From contig VWPU01002886.1 of assembly GCA_013398955.1 (NCBI GenBank), forward strand, positions 62,001 to 126,000: a stretch of 64,000 nucleotides of DNA, read 5' to 3'. This stretch comes from Callaeas wilsoni. Lineage: Eukaryota > Chordata > Aves > Passeriformes > Callaeidae. The translations under genes were made by a program, and so were the position numbers. The notes below the pieces were generated by a model, which worked only from the letters and a program-made list of their open reading frames with translations, was not told the origin of the DNA and searched no databases. Each line of letters opens with the position of its first letter. Positions within the stretch are counted from its first letter, which is position 1. Below, piece after piece: positions 1 to 19,069 of this stretch.

Positions 1-2646
1 ACAATTTAATAGCCAGTTTCACTGTTACTACAATTCATATTGGTCATCACTACATGAAATCTGTTTCCTTTTCATTGGAAAAAAATACTAATTAAATTAT
101 CTAATTTATTGCTAAACACTCTTTTTTCTTCTTTTTTTAATCAGGACATCATATTAGCCGAAGCATGTAAAGGGAAGAGGGGAGAAAGCCTTTTTTCTAA
201 CCATAATTTCTTTTCCAGAATGGTCCTTGAGTGCTATGGGCTTGCATAGAATGTTGTTGTGTTAACCAGTCTGGGCTGCTCTTCTCAGCTGTGCCACTTG
301 ATTAGGTTTTCCTTGTCTTTGTCAACTTTCTTTCAAATTCCTGTAATTTTCTCTACCTTGGGCACTCCACAGTGGGAATAAAGGGAAGTGAGACAGTGCT
401 TGCTGATAAATCAAGTCACCTGTAAGGGTTGCCTCAGTAAATATGGAAATCTGACTGTTCCCATAGCTCCGGAGCTGGCGGTGTAAGCCTGGTGCTGAAG
501 GGCAATGCCGCCTGTCCCTATGATTTATAGTTAACACACTTTCCTTTCTGCTTTTCTTTTGGCCCTAGCAGGTAAGATCCATAGTGGCACATGAATAGCA
601 AGCATAGGAAACTAATGGCCCTTGACTTTAAAAATTGATTTTTCTATTAAGTGCCCAAAAGAAAAGCTTTCTATTGACCATCAGGACAAATTATACAGGA
701 TTTAGGTTGGTGGGGTAAATGAAATGTAATATCAATGTGCTAAATCTATTTTTGGATCTGTGATGTATGATGCACTGGTATGTCATGTGAAACATCTAGA
801 CTGCTTCTATAGAAACTGAAACAAAAGCCAAGCAGCAACAGAAACAGGATAACTTTTTTTTGTAGGGGTGGGGGTAGTAAATGGAATTATATGAGAATTG
901 ATATGATTAGTTCCATTTTCGTAGCATGCAGAAGAGATAGCAAGGCAATGTCATGTGAGCTATCTCAAAGGCGTTTTACAATACAGAGTACTCATGGTCA
1001 TGTTCAGCATCTTTCATCAAGGTGTGATAAGAAGGGTTTGGGAAGGAACGGGAGTTTTCTCTCTGCAGGGCCGCGGAGCACAGCTGAGATCAGCTGTCTC
1101 CAGGCACAGGCGGGGTCACCCCACCTAATCCAGAGCAGGCTGTGGGGCTCCCCTCACCAGCTGCAGGAGATTAGTGTAAAATACACACTTGGCAGCAGAG
1201 AAAGTGGCATATCACCTCCTCCAGACTGCATACCACACTCCAATCTGAAGAATTTTCCTGATTATGTGGCTGTTTTCTGGCCCAACCAGACACAAGCCAA
1301 CGCATTTCTCCACAGGAATGAACTGCAGTTAGTTCCACTGCCTGGCTCCTTGGATTTGCTTCAGCCATTTCGTTTACTTTAACTTTATCTACAAAATACC
1401 AGTTTACTTCAGGGTTACAGCCTGCTTCTGAATAGAAGCACAAATGTGCTAGAGCCTGTGGTAATCTCAAGACTTTAGACAGCTACAGAACACAAAATAT
1501 CTGATGTAAGGCAGCATCAGAAACGTAGGTGAGTGTAACTGCATAAATAACATTTATGCAAGTGTTTATATGTGCATGACACACACTGAGGGAAGCAACA
1601 CACTGAAAGTTTGTGCTCATGCACGTGAGAGATGCACATTTAACTTGTCTTTTGGCATCTGAACTGCATTTTTGTGCAGGCACAGACAGATGCCTGCAGA
1701 CGTGAGCAAGTTACAGACAAATGCTGGCACCCAGCTGTCCTGCCTGTCATCAAGAATCGCACAGACTCAGGTCCTTGGGCCATGTAGGTGCATATCCTTC
1801 CTTGGCCTCTTTAAGTAGGGTTTAGGCACCTTAAGGAGCTGGTCTAAGGGACGCACCTCTCCCAGGCTGCTGTGAAAAGCTCACTTCCAAAGATTCAGTA
1901 GCTTTCTGCCTGAAACAGAAGGATCTTGATCTCTGGTCTCTGTAACCCTTGACTGCAGAAAGAAAGAGAAGCAACCTATATCTATTGAAATAGAAACAAT
2001 TGGACTGATAATTGTTTCATCTCAGAAGGCGCGGAAAGGAGCCTGCAGCTCCACTAGCTGCTGGGAGCAAAGAGCTGCCTAAATGCATCCAGAAGTTTCC
2101 CCGGAAAATCTTGCCCTACCCAATGAGTTTTCCCAACCATGCTTTCTGTACTGGGTCTGGCTGGGGTGGAGTTAGTTTTCTTCATAGCAGCCTGTAAGGT
2201 GCTGCGTTTGGGATTGGTGACTAAATCACTGCTAAGACACCAGTGTTTTGGCTATTCTTGATGTGTGGTTTTGGCTATTCTTCTGTCTCGAGAAAAAAAA
2301 AAGTGAAGATGAGTGTTTCCAGCTGAAACTATGGACAGAATGTCTTCCAGTTTCATAAGTAGCTAAGATTTAAACAAATCATTCACTATTAAAATCTAGC
2401 AAGTGATCAGTCTGTTGTGGTTTTAGTTTCCAGTTGCACTCAGTTTGGCAACTCTCTCCTGCCATAAATTCACTTAAAACCAAACAGTAACTATTGGATT
2501 GGAACTTCCTACGCCAATGTTTCACCTTGGAACAAACAGTCCTAAGTTAAAAATTCCTAAAATGAGGATTTCATGAAAGCTGAAGAAATTCAAAGTGACA
2601 CTTTGGCTTTCTAAGGCCGAACAGTGACATGGACATCTGTGGTTAC
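1..2646 (-). other. ABCC9 intron 5 (partial)
   Basis: No exon matching the next part of SUR2 and no recognisable repeat was seen in the 2.6 kb left of exon 5. The sequence is AT-rich, and its open frames look like chance. Confidence 0.6.
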
Positions 2647-8231
<5,585 letters not shown>

Positions 8232-10246
8232 CTCTTCCAGAGGGTCTGGCTACTGCAGAAAAGAGAGAAATGTTGACTACCAAGAGTGCTAGCATTCCCT
8301 GTGGCTAAAGACAAAATAAATATAATAAAGAGACAGGGAAGGAGCACACTGAACAAGCCATAGAGAATAACATGGTTGTATTTTAAAAATTATTTTGGGC
8401 TATGTCAAACAAAAGCACATTAGAAGGCTGTGTTTATATGACATTAGTATTATTTATATTTTGCTAATATTGTTTATATTTAGCTGCATTTATTATTTAA
8501 GTGCTATTTTTAAATACATTATGCTATAATTTCTAGTGCTCATTATAGGCACAAACACTATGCTGCAAAAGCTCTGTGAGAATATAAAGAAAGAAAGTAG
8601 AAGATTTGAAAAGCAAGTATTTCCATTTCTCATAACAAAACCCAAATGGACATAAGCTGACCCCTGTGCGTTGCTGTTTCTTTGGTGAGCCAACACTGTC
8701 TGTGCAATATCTCCAACAATTTGCTGCACTGCATACCCAGTGCAAGCTCTGAACCTTTGGTTTTTGTGATCTGGCAGCTTGGCACTCACTGATATTTTGT
8801 ATTTCTTCATTGTCACACAGAACAATGGGCACATACACGAGACATTACAGATAAATAACGAACTCTTAACCAAAGCAGTACTGAAGATTGCCTAGGCAGT
8901 AAATCAGCATTCATGCTTGATCCTGAAAACCCTTACACATGTGCTTAGACTCATCCCAGCAGCCTCTGACTCCCATGATTTCTTGTGAGATTATCTTCGT
9001 ACACCAAGATAAGCTCCTGTGTTTGTGCTTGCAGAGCGTGGGCCTTAGAGTGACCCAGAGTTATGGCCAGGTTCTGCCTTATATCAACCTGTGCATCATT
9101 TATGTTTTCATTCTTCTAGATAAGAAGATGAAACAGGACTGCAAACAAAGTCTTTCCTTGCTCATTTCTTTGCCTGAGACTTACACAGAGCAACACAGTG
9201 CTGTAGAATAAGTTGTGGAAATTCATTTATCCACGCCTTTTTCTTTTCTCAAATTTTACATGCTAAAATAGAAGGAATATATTTAATTCTGCAAAGCACC
9301 TGTCTGCAACAATGAGTTTTAATTAAGGAGTTTTGCAGAATCAGGACAAGACAGGGACACAGAAAATGCATGAATGCAGTTTAAATACAAAAAAAAGGTC
9401 AGCTGAATGGGGAAGAAAATGTTTCCTTCCTTCCTCAAATAGTTCAGATTAGTTCTGTAAGTTGTTTAAACAAGGTAATCATAACAAGGTAAGCGTAAAT
9501 GACAAAAGCAGTCCCTTAGAGACAGAACAAACATGCAGATCTTCAACAATACAGAATTCAGAGAAGCAGTTTGAACCTCTGCTAAACCACCTGCTAGCTT
9601 TTAACCAAGTTCTTTTTGGATCTGAAAAGCACAAGCCATATCGAAACACATCAGTGAAGAGGAGTTTCTTTGAAAGCAGTGTGATAAATGCACTCCCTTT
9701 CCCAAATATATCAGCAGTTTATAGCTGAGATTTGCCAGAAGTTAAGCGTAACTCACGTTCACGTACTCACTGTGAGGCAAAAGCTGAGGGTCAACCGACT
9801 CAAACTTCAGTAACCACCATCTGCTAACAGTCCATGTGCTGTAACACAATGTGATGGAGAGTTTGGCCCATTCTCTATAATGAATAGAGTGATACGACCA
9901 CTATCATTCTATCATTTTATTTTTATACCAAAATACATTCATAAATGCATAAGGCTAGTAATAAAAAAGAAACATTCTGTTAATATGGGCTCTGTCTGAA
10001 TATATCAAGGAGTTATGAGCAAAACAAATAAGGAACTTTAAAAAAAACTACACAGAGGTTGTTTGGGTTTAATTTGTAAATGCTTGACATGTCTTCTTTA
10101 AGAGAAACGTAATGATAATGGTAATCTCTTGAAAATCAGAAGTGCCGTTTCCTCATTTTTATCGAAGGTCAGAAGTCCAAGGGAGTTCTGCTGGGAATTT
10201 TCCTCCCTTTCCCACAGGGATGACTCTTTTCTGAGGCAGCATAAGA

Positions 10247-10380
10247 TGCTGTTGTGGTCTAGTGGTTGGAGTGGTACTGAAAGGCAGGAGAATCCTGGGT
10301 TCAGATGAGCACTAAATCATTGACTCCCTGTGTAGCTTTTGGCTTCTAGTCAAAAATCAATCTGGGAGAAAGGATGAAAA
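10247..10380 (+). repeat. old CORE-SINE (MIR-like) relic
   Basis: A tRNA-like head with an A box (TGGTCTAGTGGTTGG) and a degraded B box (GGGTTCAGATGAGC) is followed by a CORE-like segment (GACTCCCTGTGTAGCTTTTGG) resembling the MIR/CORE consensus. The tRNA part is too degraded and too long past the B box to be a functional tRNA. Confidence 0.65.
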
Positions 10381-13300
10381 ACACATCCAAGAGAAGTTAA
10401 GGGAACTGGGTTTTTTTCCCATTTTTCTGGAAAGGAAATGGAATAGAGGCAGCAAATGTTCAAGTGAAGGGCTATGAACTGCAGGGAGAGTGTCATCTGC
10501 TAACTAGAGCCCACCATCAGTTTGGAGGAGTTTCCTACCATACATCAAACAATAGTCCCTAAAAGCTCTCAAGCAAGATGCATCTTTGAAGAACCACATC
10601 TGAATCTTCACAAGAATCTGTGCTGTGGTTAGTTTCGTGATGGAGTATGTCCAGTAACACTCTTAAAACCAATCGTCCTTCACACATTGCCAGGGCTGAG
10701 AAAAGAACCTGGTCCTGTTAGTTAATACTGATGTCTGGAGACAGTGCCCATCATACTAGTCATATTTTTCAAGAGAAAGTATGAGCAGTCTATTCACAAT
10801 ACTTTTGCTCATTTCAAAAAAAAGAGAAGTAGAATTTAATTGTCTTCTCTTAAAAAGAGAGAGAAAATCAAGCCTAGGTTGATTAGTTTGTAAAAATTCC
10901 CAGAAAATAAAAAAAGATTACATGGCAAGTGAAATGAGATTGGGTAATTGACACTAAATTCCTAAGATTTTTGATCAGAAAACTTCATCATTAATCAGTT
11001 TACGCAGTAACCATGTTCATTAAACTTCCATAGGCTTAAAATCTATCAAAATATTCTGATCAGTGTTGCAATGCTGTGCTGACCCAATGCAGCTTTGCTC
11101 TCATAAAATGCCAAATCATAAAATGTACAACTTCCCTATTTAGCAGCACCCAGCTCAGGACACACATCCAGTACAGTTTGGCATTGACAGGGAATAGAGG
11201 AGATGACTGTGAAAGCATTAAGAGTCCAGTGACCCTTCCTTCCTTTCTTCCATCCATTTTTCCACCTCCTCTGTAATGGGAACAAGCTGTGGCTGGAAAT
11301 GGAGGACTCATGTTCTGCGTCTGTTGGCATATTCCAAATTTCATAACACCTTCTGCTGCTGGCAGTTCTCTGGACCTTCAAGAATGCTGTATGAAAACAC
11401 CCTGCACTACCTTAGAGCTCTGAGAAATAGTGTCATCTCCAGTGTGCCTTGTGGGGAGACAGGAACCACTCCATCATTCCCTTTCCACCCATTTCTAGTT
11501 CAGAAGGCAGATCCAAAGCACCCTCCACAGTTTTGTGACTCAAACAGCTGGAACTTGCTCTGTTTCTTGGAAAACTTAGATACAGAGGAGACTCTGGAGG
11601 TGGAGAGATGCACAGATCCATCACCTCGTGGAATAAAGCATGTAATGTAGTTCCCACCTCTTGGCTCAAGTTTCCTAGGTAAGGGAAATATACTGGATGA
11701 AGTTTTGCTGGTATCAAAGGGAGGATGCTTTCCATTTACAGTCAGTGCCCTTTGGTTTGAAGCTGAAATTAGCCATTACTTTCTGCTGCATCAGGGCTGG
11801 CCTCCAGAAGCTCATTTTCATTAGCCTCAAAGTTTAACAAGCTGTGTTCATCTCCAAAGAAGGATAGAAAGAAAAGGCCCTAAGGCAGATGAACAAATCC
11901 TTGATTCCTCTAGACAGTACAGGGCGTTTTTCAACAATGCTTTTGCAGCTCCACTAAAAATACCGGGAGTTGGACCATGACAAGTTTTCAGATGCAACAG
12001 CTCATCCAAGAAAACAGTGCAGTCTTCAATCTTTTTCAAATAAAAATTTGATAATATAATGGCAACATTTCTTGTGCCTACACTCAGATCTCATGCTTGG
12101 AAAGTTTAGTGTAGCTACAGAAGGATACATTTTTAGGACTGCAAACAGTGTAAGTAGCATGCTCAAAAGCTACAGACTAATTAGAGAGTCTAAGTTGCAT
12201 TTTCAAACAGTATTTCAGTAGTGGGAGCTGAGGCTAAAGAGATCTTTAATAATTCTAAGAATTTTAAAGAGTTTTAAAAGGCCTCAGCTACACTGACTTT
12301 TAATGAGTCCTAGTTTTGAAAGCTTTCACTCAAAAAACCGAGCCTGGAAATTAAGACAGTTTGAAGATCTTGATTGCAGTTACCCAGCAAAAGTGTGAAA
12401 AGGCACCATTCCTTTCTTTCTGTACAACCATAAGATTTCATGAAATGAAATGAAACGAAAATGTGAAAAGGAAGAACAACAATTTTTTTAAAAAATAAAT
12501 AATTTAAGAATTGCAGTTGTGCTTACTGTTGTAATGCATCAAAAACTGCAGCTGGAAAACAACATGGAACACTTCTACAACTGACCACTGATCAAATTTG
12601 GTTCCTTGAATAAAAATTATACTATTCTTCCCTTGGCTTTTACTCTTCTAATAAGCAAATGCTGGGCTTCAGTCAGAACCAGATCTGTAGAGAGGGAAAT
12701 AGAGGTATCTTGCCCATGTGAGGAAGTGATATTTGTTTCTCTCCATGCTGAGCTTTATGGAAGTATGTAACTAAATACACTGAATACTTATCCTGTTTTT
12801 CCCACAAAAAAGACAGAATGCTGATCACACAGAACAGCAAAACATGTAATGCTGAAGGTCTTTGAATTAGACTTAAGCAAATCAGAATACAGAGCTGACT
12901 CAAGTTTTCCCACCCTGTAGCCAAAGGTGATTTTCTCCTTCCCAAAGATGAGGAGATGGACTTTTTAGGCTGCAGTAAGTATGCAGGGAGAGATCAAAGA
13001 GGTAAAACTGGGCTGCAGAGACACGGGAGGAGAAATTTGAAGAGATTTCTGTTGTAACAGGGATGGAAGAGATTAAAGCCTTTAATGCTCCAACTCAGAG
13101 AGGTTATTGCATTCCACGGCAGCAGCTGCCCTCCTACACCTGCCAGGACCCTTCCTTGGGAACAGTGGAAGCAGCACTGCCTGGAAGGGTACACAGGTAA
13201 ATTAAGCAGCAAAGCCAGGTGGTTTTATCACCCTCAGCAATCTGCTGTAGGCATCTGTTTGCTTTGTAATCACCTCACAATTTAGCAGAGAGCCTCACAA

Positions 13301-16300
13301 ACATTAGTGCAGTCGCACAATTAACCATCCTAATCACTGTAGTGCTATTCCCAAGATAAGAAGCCCTGCTCACATCAAGCTTGACATCAAAGCTGAACTG
13401 TTGCAGTTGCCCTACTTCAATTCCCAAGTTGGCTTATGCAGGACTGTCTCAAGGACCTAACACTGAAGAAATGTCCACCAGCCTCTTAGCAAAACTTTAT
13501 CTGTGGGTCTCAAAGGAAGGGAGAGGCACTGGAAAGCAAAGGTCTCGTCTCATATGGATTGACCTTTTCTCTAAGCTCGTGTTCAGGTTGGAATCTTTGG
13601 AGCTGAAAGCTTCTCTGCAGGAAGATGGCTTTGACTGGCAAACAGCAATGTCTGAACAAAATGGGAGCAGTCTAACTGCCACACTGAAAAAAAGAAATTG
13701 CATAACTTAAACATGAATATTTTGGAGAAAACAGATGAAGGGGTAGCAAGTGATTTTGAAATTTGTTGTTTATCTGCAGTTATGGACCACTACTTCTCAT
13801 CAGGTAGTAGCAGCCTTTCAGAATAACTGTTGAGGTGCTCATAAACTCATGTAAAAAGACAATGTTATTCATAGTCATTACAAAAAATGACTTTCCTAGA
13901 GAGAACATTTCACTGTATTCAACTAGTGTTGAATACCGTAGGCCAACAAGTTATGCTGGAGTGATTGCACCAACGTGGGTACATCACAATGTATTTGCTT
14001 CACTGCTGATTACAGCAGGAATGTTATACTTTATAATAAGGTTGCCAAGCATGCTAGGTTTAATCTATCACTTCAGACATGGAAATGTAGCAATGGGACA
14101 AAGATCATCTGATAAGAAGCATGTGCCATCTGAGGACACCAGCTACATTCAGCAACCCAGCAGGACTGCCAAGTGCCTGGTAATTTTTTGTTTTAACACT
14201 TGTAGGCTGGAAGGCCTTCGTCATCCAAAGTTACTGTCAAATTACTCACTTTAACTTCTGTCTCTATGAACTCTACAACTCATCAGAGATTCTAAGAGGT
14301 GGTTTTTCCTTCTCCCTTTGCGAATGGCCTGTGCTGAAAAGTCAGTATGAGCTAAAGCTACCAGCCAAACTTCACAGAGGAGGGGAATGGGGAGAACTAT
14401 CTGGAGGATGGGCCCATGTTGATACGAGTGGAAGGCAAGTTTCAGCTCTCCTTTACATCATTTGGGAATCTGATTCCCTGTTGGTTTACTTTAATGAAGA
14501 TGTGAACTATCTGAACAGCAGTTCACCCTTCAATGAAATACCTAAAAAAACCCCTCATGCCCTTTAAGCATTTCAATTTTTATGCTAAGATTTCCATTAC
14601 TGGCAAGTTGAGACTTCCTGGTTTTAGGCTAAGGTGGACAGACATAGTCATAAGAGGATAAACAGAAAACAGCACAAAAGTGATTCATGAACAAATATTC
14701 ACTGTGAAGAGGAAAGAAGTTTTAGGAAGAAAGAAAATAGGTCAAAGTCGTAAACATGGAAATGACAAAACATTGAACCTGAACACTCACAAATCTCATT
14801 TTAACAAGCATAAATGGGGATTCTCAGGGCATTAAGCCAGTTCATGAGATATATTTTCCATAAGCAATTCTGAAGAAGACAATGGAAAAATGGTAGATAA
14901 TCTAAATTTCCATTAAAATTATGAGAACATCCTCACCAAGTACAAAACTTTAAGAATTCTAATTAAAGACATTTTAACTACCTTAAGGGTCTTTTAAAGT
15001 GGACTTAAAAATCTTCATATTCAAGAGTTTCATCTTACCTGGATTATCACTCTGATCGTCATGCTCTGCAAGGTACTTATGACTACAAAGAAAAGAGTAT
15101 AAGTACACTCCTCAGGTGGAGCTTGTTTGGGGGAATAAGAATATTTTGAAAAACATTTATTGCAGTAGTTCTGTTGTCCATATTTGAAAAAAAAAGATAT
15201 AAATTCATAGTTGCACTTCCTAATTAAAATATATCCATTTACAGAGCATACTTGTGTCTCAGTTCAGATCAAATTTCATTTTGGTCTTACATATAATGTG
15301 CATTATATGCCCATATATACATATAAACATGTAGGTATATACATATGTGTATGCATATAGGTGCAGGGTGGAGAAAGTACTCTGAGTTTTACAAAAGTAC
15401 TTAGTTCTTATCTTCTGAATAAATTACAAAAGCAAGAATTTGTCTTTCCTTCTGGAATTTCCCATAGTAAATTTTAACTAAGGACAAATGATTAATTTAT
15501 AGTTTTGAATGCACACAATGGAAGGCCTAACTCTGAGGTTTTCCACAGATTTTAGGTTAGTGCTCTGAATCTTTTTCCTTTCTAGGTTTAACCCTTCTAG
15601 TTCTCTCTTCTTACCTCCCTAAAAGCACTCTAACCCAATCCATGTGATCTATAGTCTTGCAGTAACGGCAGAAAGCACTGTCCCTTTAAAATCTACTTCA
15701 TCAAAAATGACCCGATACAAAATACAATTTTCTTTTTATTCCTTATTTAAGCTGTGACCACCTATGCTCCACAGACCCCTCTTCCTTGCTAAGCACTGTC
15801 CCAGCTCCCCTGGGCCTCAGGATGATGAATTACCTCTGGTGCTTGTCAGCATTCGCAGCGCTAACTGCCGTGTGCCACAGCCTGATCCAAACGGTGCTGA
15901 AGTCAATGCAAAGAATCTCATTGACTTCGGGAGCCTTCTGGATCAGGCTCCAAACACAGGGAAAATCACAACGGCAGTGGTGCTAAACAGGCTATTGGCA
16001 CTGCAAAGCATTTCACACAAACATCTGCAGTGGTCTCACACATCTAAATACATCGCTTTTTTTTTTCTTTCTTTTTTGGAAAGCTTCTCCACACAATGCA
16101 ATCCCCAACACCAGCGTGCTACGCTGCCTGCTGTAAAACCTTCGACTTCACATTGCCAAGACAGGACAGTTTAAAAAAAGAAACATAACCCTGTGAACAG
16201 CAGCAAAGAAAACATCAGCAGGAGGGGACGGTAAAGGCTGAGAACGCCTGCGAATGGAAAAGGAAAAAGAGATTGGAGTTGTAATCCCAGGAAAGAACGA

Positions 16301-17424
16301 GGAGCAGCCCTGTCCCACAGATATAAAGGGAAGGAGGAGGAGGAGGTGGTTAGTAGGAGATAATGGGGGGAGGGTCATCGCATGCCCCGTTTGGTTGCTG
16401 AATGTTAGATCAAACTCTGCAGCTTACCTTTGTAAACACAACCCCAAAATACCAACCCAAAGTGTCACTCGGTTGTGCTATGTGATCAATATCATCCCGA
16501 TGGCAGGATTTTCCTCCACTTAGTGAAGCCGCTCCAAGCCTTTGAGTGGATTATTTTTAGGCTGGTGATGGGAAGATCAGCTGCTGCCTCCTATCGAGTT
16601 TCCAAAGTGCACAAACTCTTCTTGCCTTTCTCATACGCTGAAGGGGGCAGGAAACTGGGAAGAGACAGGCAAGCAAAAAGCACCAATTTTTCGTCTCCTG
16701 AAGCTACAGTCCCCTGGGATTTCTTCTGCTTGCTTTTATTTTCATTTTTCCCTCTCTAGAGCAGTAAGATTCCAAGAAGCTGCATTGTAGCACATGGACT
16801 ATTAGCAGACAGCTATTCTTAAGTAATTGATTTAGACAAGGTAGTCTAACTTTTGGCAGGCTTGCAGAGATCCAGCTTTTGATTCCTTTGTAATTAAACT
16901 TGGATAATTTGAATTTGACAACATAATTTTGCATGTCTTCCACCATATTAAGCAGAAAAGTCTACTCAGATATTTTACTTTACTCACTTACCCAAGTCCT
17001 TCCAGCTCTTCTGTTTAAAATACAGACCAAATCTTGCTTTTTGATCACACAGGTCTGCTTTTTTTGAAAACAGCTTTAGTAAAACTTGAAATAAAATTTC
17101 AAACTAATTTGATGCTCATACCAGGAATATAGTTTTCAATACAATGGCCCTTATTTACATGGGATAACAATTTTTAGTTGCAAAATCCATTGTATATGTT
17201 TACTTAGAGGTGAAGAAGTCCCAAGAGAGCCCACATGTGGTCGGTTGATTTGTTTGCTCATTTTCTCACAGCGCCATCAAACAAAGATGAACCAAGATTC
17301 AGATTTTTCCATCATGACAGTTTCACTTGAGCCCTACAACTTGAGGCCATAAATTGCAAAGATCTGGGACTTGTGGTGCAGCACAGGACATGCAGCAGTG
17401 CAGGGTGGTTTTGAGTACAGCTGT

Positions 17425-17500
17425 TGGAATCACAGAACAGCCTGAGCTGGAAGGGCACACAAGGATCATCCAGACCAATTCCTTTCAGTCATTCAGTACT
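17425..17500 (-). repeat. CR1 LINE 3' fragment
   Basis: GGAATCACAGAACAGCCTGA and GGATCATCCAGACCAATTCC match the reverse complement of the CR1 3' end. Short and diverged. Confidence 0.6.
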
Positions 17501-18717
17501 GGAGCTGGGGGCCCTTGGGACAGAATTTTGCTTAGACCTTGCAGAATCTAGGGATTGTGTCTAGATCATTAGAGAGGAAACGATTTCCAAGGGATTGAGG
17601 TCAAAGATGTTTCCACGTTTCCATGAATGGGGTTACAGTGAACTCTGAGCTGAGGATGGAGTTGGATGGCTGAGGCCAAACTGCAGGATTTATCAAAACC
17701 TTGGCAAACTTACACTGCTCCTTTTCCTCTGATGTTTCAAACCTGACTCTTGTAGGGATAAGAAATCAGAAACCTCAGAGCTAGAGGTAATTAGTACCTT
17801 TTGTTAGCTCCCATTGATTTGAAATATCAACACAGCTTTACACTGAGACAGACCTCAACGCTCCTCCAAGGCACATGAAATCTTTGACTTGAGTTTACTT
17901 TTTTTTTTCCTTTTATTTCTTCCCTTTTCATGTATGAAATGATTTAGAAAAAAGATTGTGGATTGGAAGTCTCTGAGTTCTGCTATATATCTATGTTTGC
18001 TAAAGAAGATTTTTAAAAAAAATTTTAAAAATTTCACCCATCTAATCATCTGAAATAGCACTGTCATGTGATATTTTTGAAAATATATTTAATTTCTGAC
18101 AGAAGTGAGTAACATTTATGGTCACAATTTTCTTTACCAAAACATGAACACTTAGTTCATTGTTATTCAGCTCTGTCTTTTCTACAAAATTTTTTAAATG
18201 GGAAGGAAAAAAATAAGGCAAAATTAACATAGACTCAACCAGCATGTTTCATTTTGCTGTTTGTAAATGGGGCACTCTCATTCCTCTACATGACAAGCTA
18301 AAGTGTTTTGAAATGCATTTTAAAAGGATTAAAAATGAAAAGCTCCGAAATGTCAGAACACTCAGCTCTGATCTGGCATTTTGTATCAGAGCTTTTCAAT
18401 TTGCCGGGGGGAGCGAGGGGGGAAGGAGGGGGAAAAAATGGTAATTACAGGAATTCAAAATGTTTCAGGGAGTGTTTGGACCTTTAAATGAATGGAAACA
18501 AGCACAGGCCGATCCTCAGGTACCCCCACGTCCAGCACGTCACCAGTTTTCCCAGTCAGCCTCCAGAAGATGGCTCTGGTACCGACATCTCCCCAAGCTG
18601 GAGCTGTTTCGGCTGCAGAGGTGCCAGCGGTGCGGGACCGAACCGGGCCTCGGAACCGCGGGACCGAACCGGGAACCGGCACCACCAGCACCGAGACTGC
18701 CGCCCTGGCAGCGGGTG

Positions 18718-18922
18718 CGGGGGGGAATGGGGGGAGGGATGCGGGGAGGGGTGCAAGGAAGGATGGAGGGAGAGATGCGGGAAAGGACAGGGGGAAGGAT
18801 GTGGGGAGGGATGCGGGAAGGGATACGGGGAAGGATGCAGGGAGGGATGCGAGGAAGGATGCGGGGAGGGATGCGGGAAGGGATACGGGGAAGGATGCAG
18901 GGAGGGATGCGAGGAAGGATGC
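18718..18922. repeat. 12-bp G-rich minisatellite with a 60-bp higher-order period
   Basis: Units of about 12 bp (GGGAGGGATGCG, GAGGAAGGATGC, GGGAAGGGATAC and similar) repeat about 17 times. Positions 18795-18862 and 18855-18922 match with a 60-bp offset and one mismatch. Since 12 is a multiple of 3 and the unit has few stops, long frames stay open on both strands, giving spurious GRDA-, EGCG- or ASLP-type repeat ORFs. It lies just downstream of the putative ABCC9 first-exon donor; the strand transcribed with ABCC9 is C-rich and the other is G-rich. Confidence 0.9.
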
Positions 18923-18968
18923 ACCACCCCCTCGGGCGCCCGCCCCCGCCTCTCCCCGGGGCACTCAC

Positions 18969-19030
18969 CGGCGGCGGAGGTCCCTCCGGGGGCTGGTGGT
19001 CCCCCGGAGCGAGGGGAGTGCCTGACCATG
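18969..19030 (-). promoter_or_regulatory. ABCC9: candidate ABCC9 non-coding first exon and GC-rich promoter
   Basis: On the minus strand a CpG-rich stretch ends with GCCGCCG|GTGAGTGCC, a near-consensus 5' splice site with the exon ending at 18969. It is the most GC-rich block upstream of the start-codon exon, which itself needs an upstream exon. CTTTAAG near 19.04 kb could be a weak TATA-like element. The right end of the exon is not determined. Inference only: no transcript is available. Confidence 0.45.
18984..19009. other. perfect 9-bp inverted repeat (hairpin)
   Basis: CTCCGGGGG and CCCCCGGAG are separated by an 8-base loop. In the putative ABCC9 first exon this would make a very stable RNA hairpin ending 15 nt before the donor. 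Confidence 0.8.
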
Positions 19031-19069
19031 GCGGATGGACAGCTTAAAGGCAGAAGCTGCTTCACCTGA

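Larger units (their letters stand above)
8253..18968 (-). other. long 5' intron of ABCC9 (inferred)
   Basis: About 10.7 kb between the acceptor of the start-codon exon and the candidate non-coding exon near 18.97 kb. It holds a CORE-SINE relic (10.25 kb), a short CR1 piece (17.43 kb), AT/TA-rich low-complexity DNA near 15.29-15.36 kb and the minisatellite at its 5' end. The right limit depends on the first-exon call. Confidence 0.5.

Noticed and set aside
10250..10320. tRNA-like sequence with A and B boxes
   Set aside because: The B box is degraded, there is no cloverleaf acceptor stem, and a CORE-like segment follows, so it is a SINE head and not a tRNA gene.
13835..14254. 139-codon plus-strand frame within the ABCC9 5' intron
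   Set aside because: No recognisable domain and no splice signals that would place it in a gene. Length is compatible with chance in a 64-kb window.
15290..15360. Possible CRISPR-like or structured array of TATA/CATA words
   Set aside because: AT-rich low-complexity DNA without regular repeat-spacer structure, in a vertebrate genome.
18455..19069. Long overlapping open frames of 140-195 codons on both strands
   Set aside because: They arise from the 12-bp minisatellite and flanking GC-rich DNA, and the products are simple tetrapeptide repeats in every frame.
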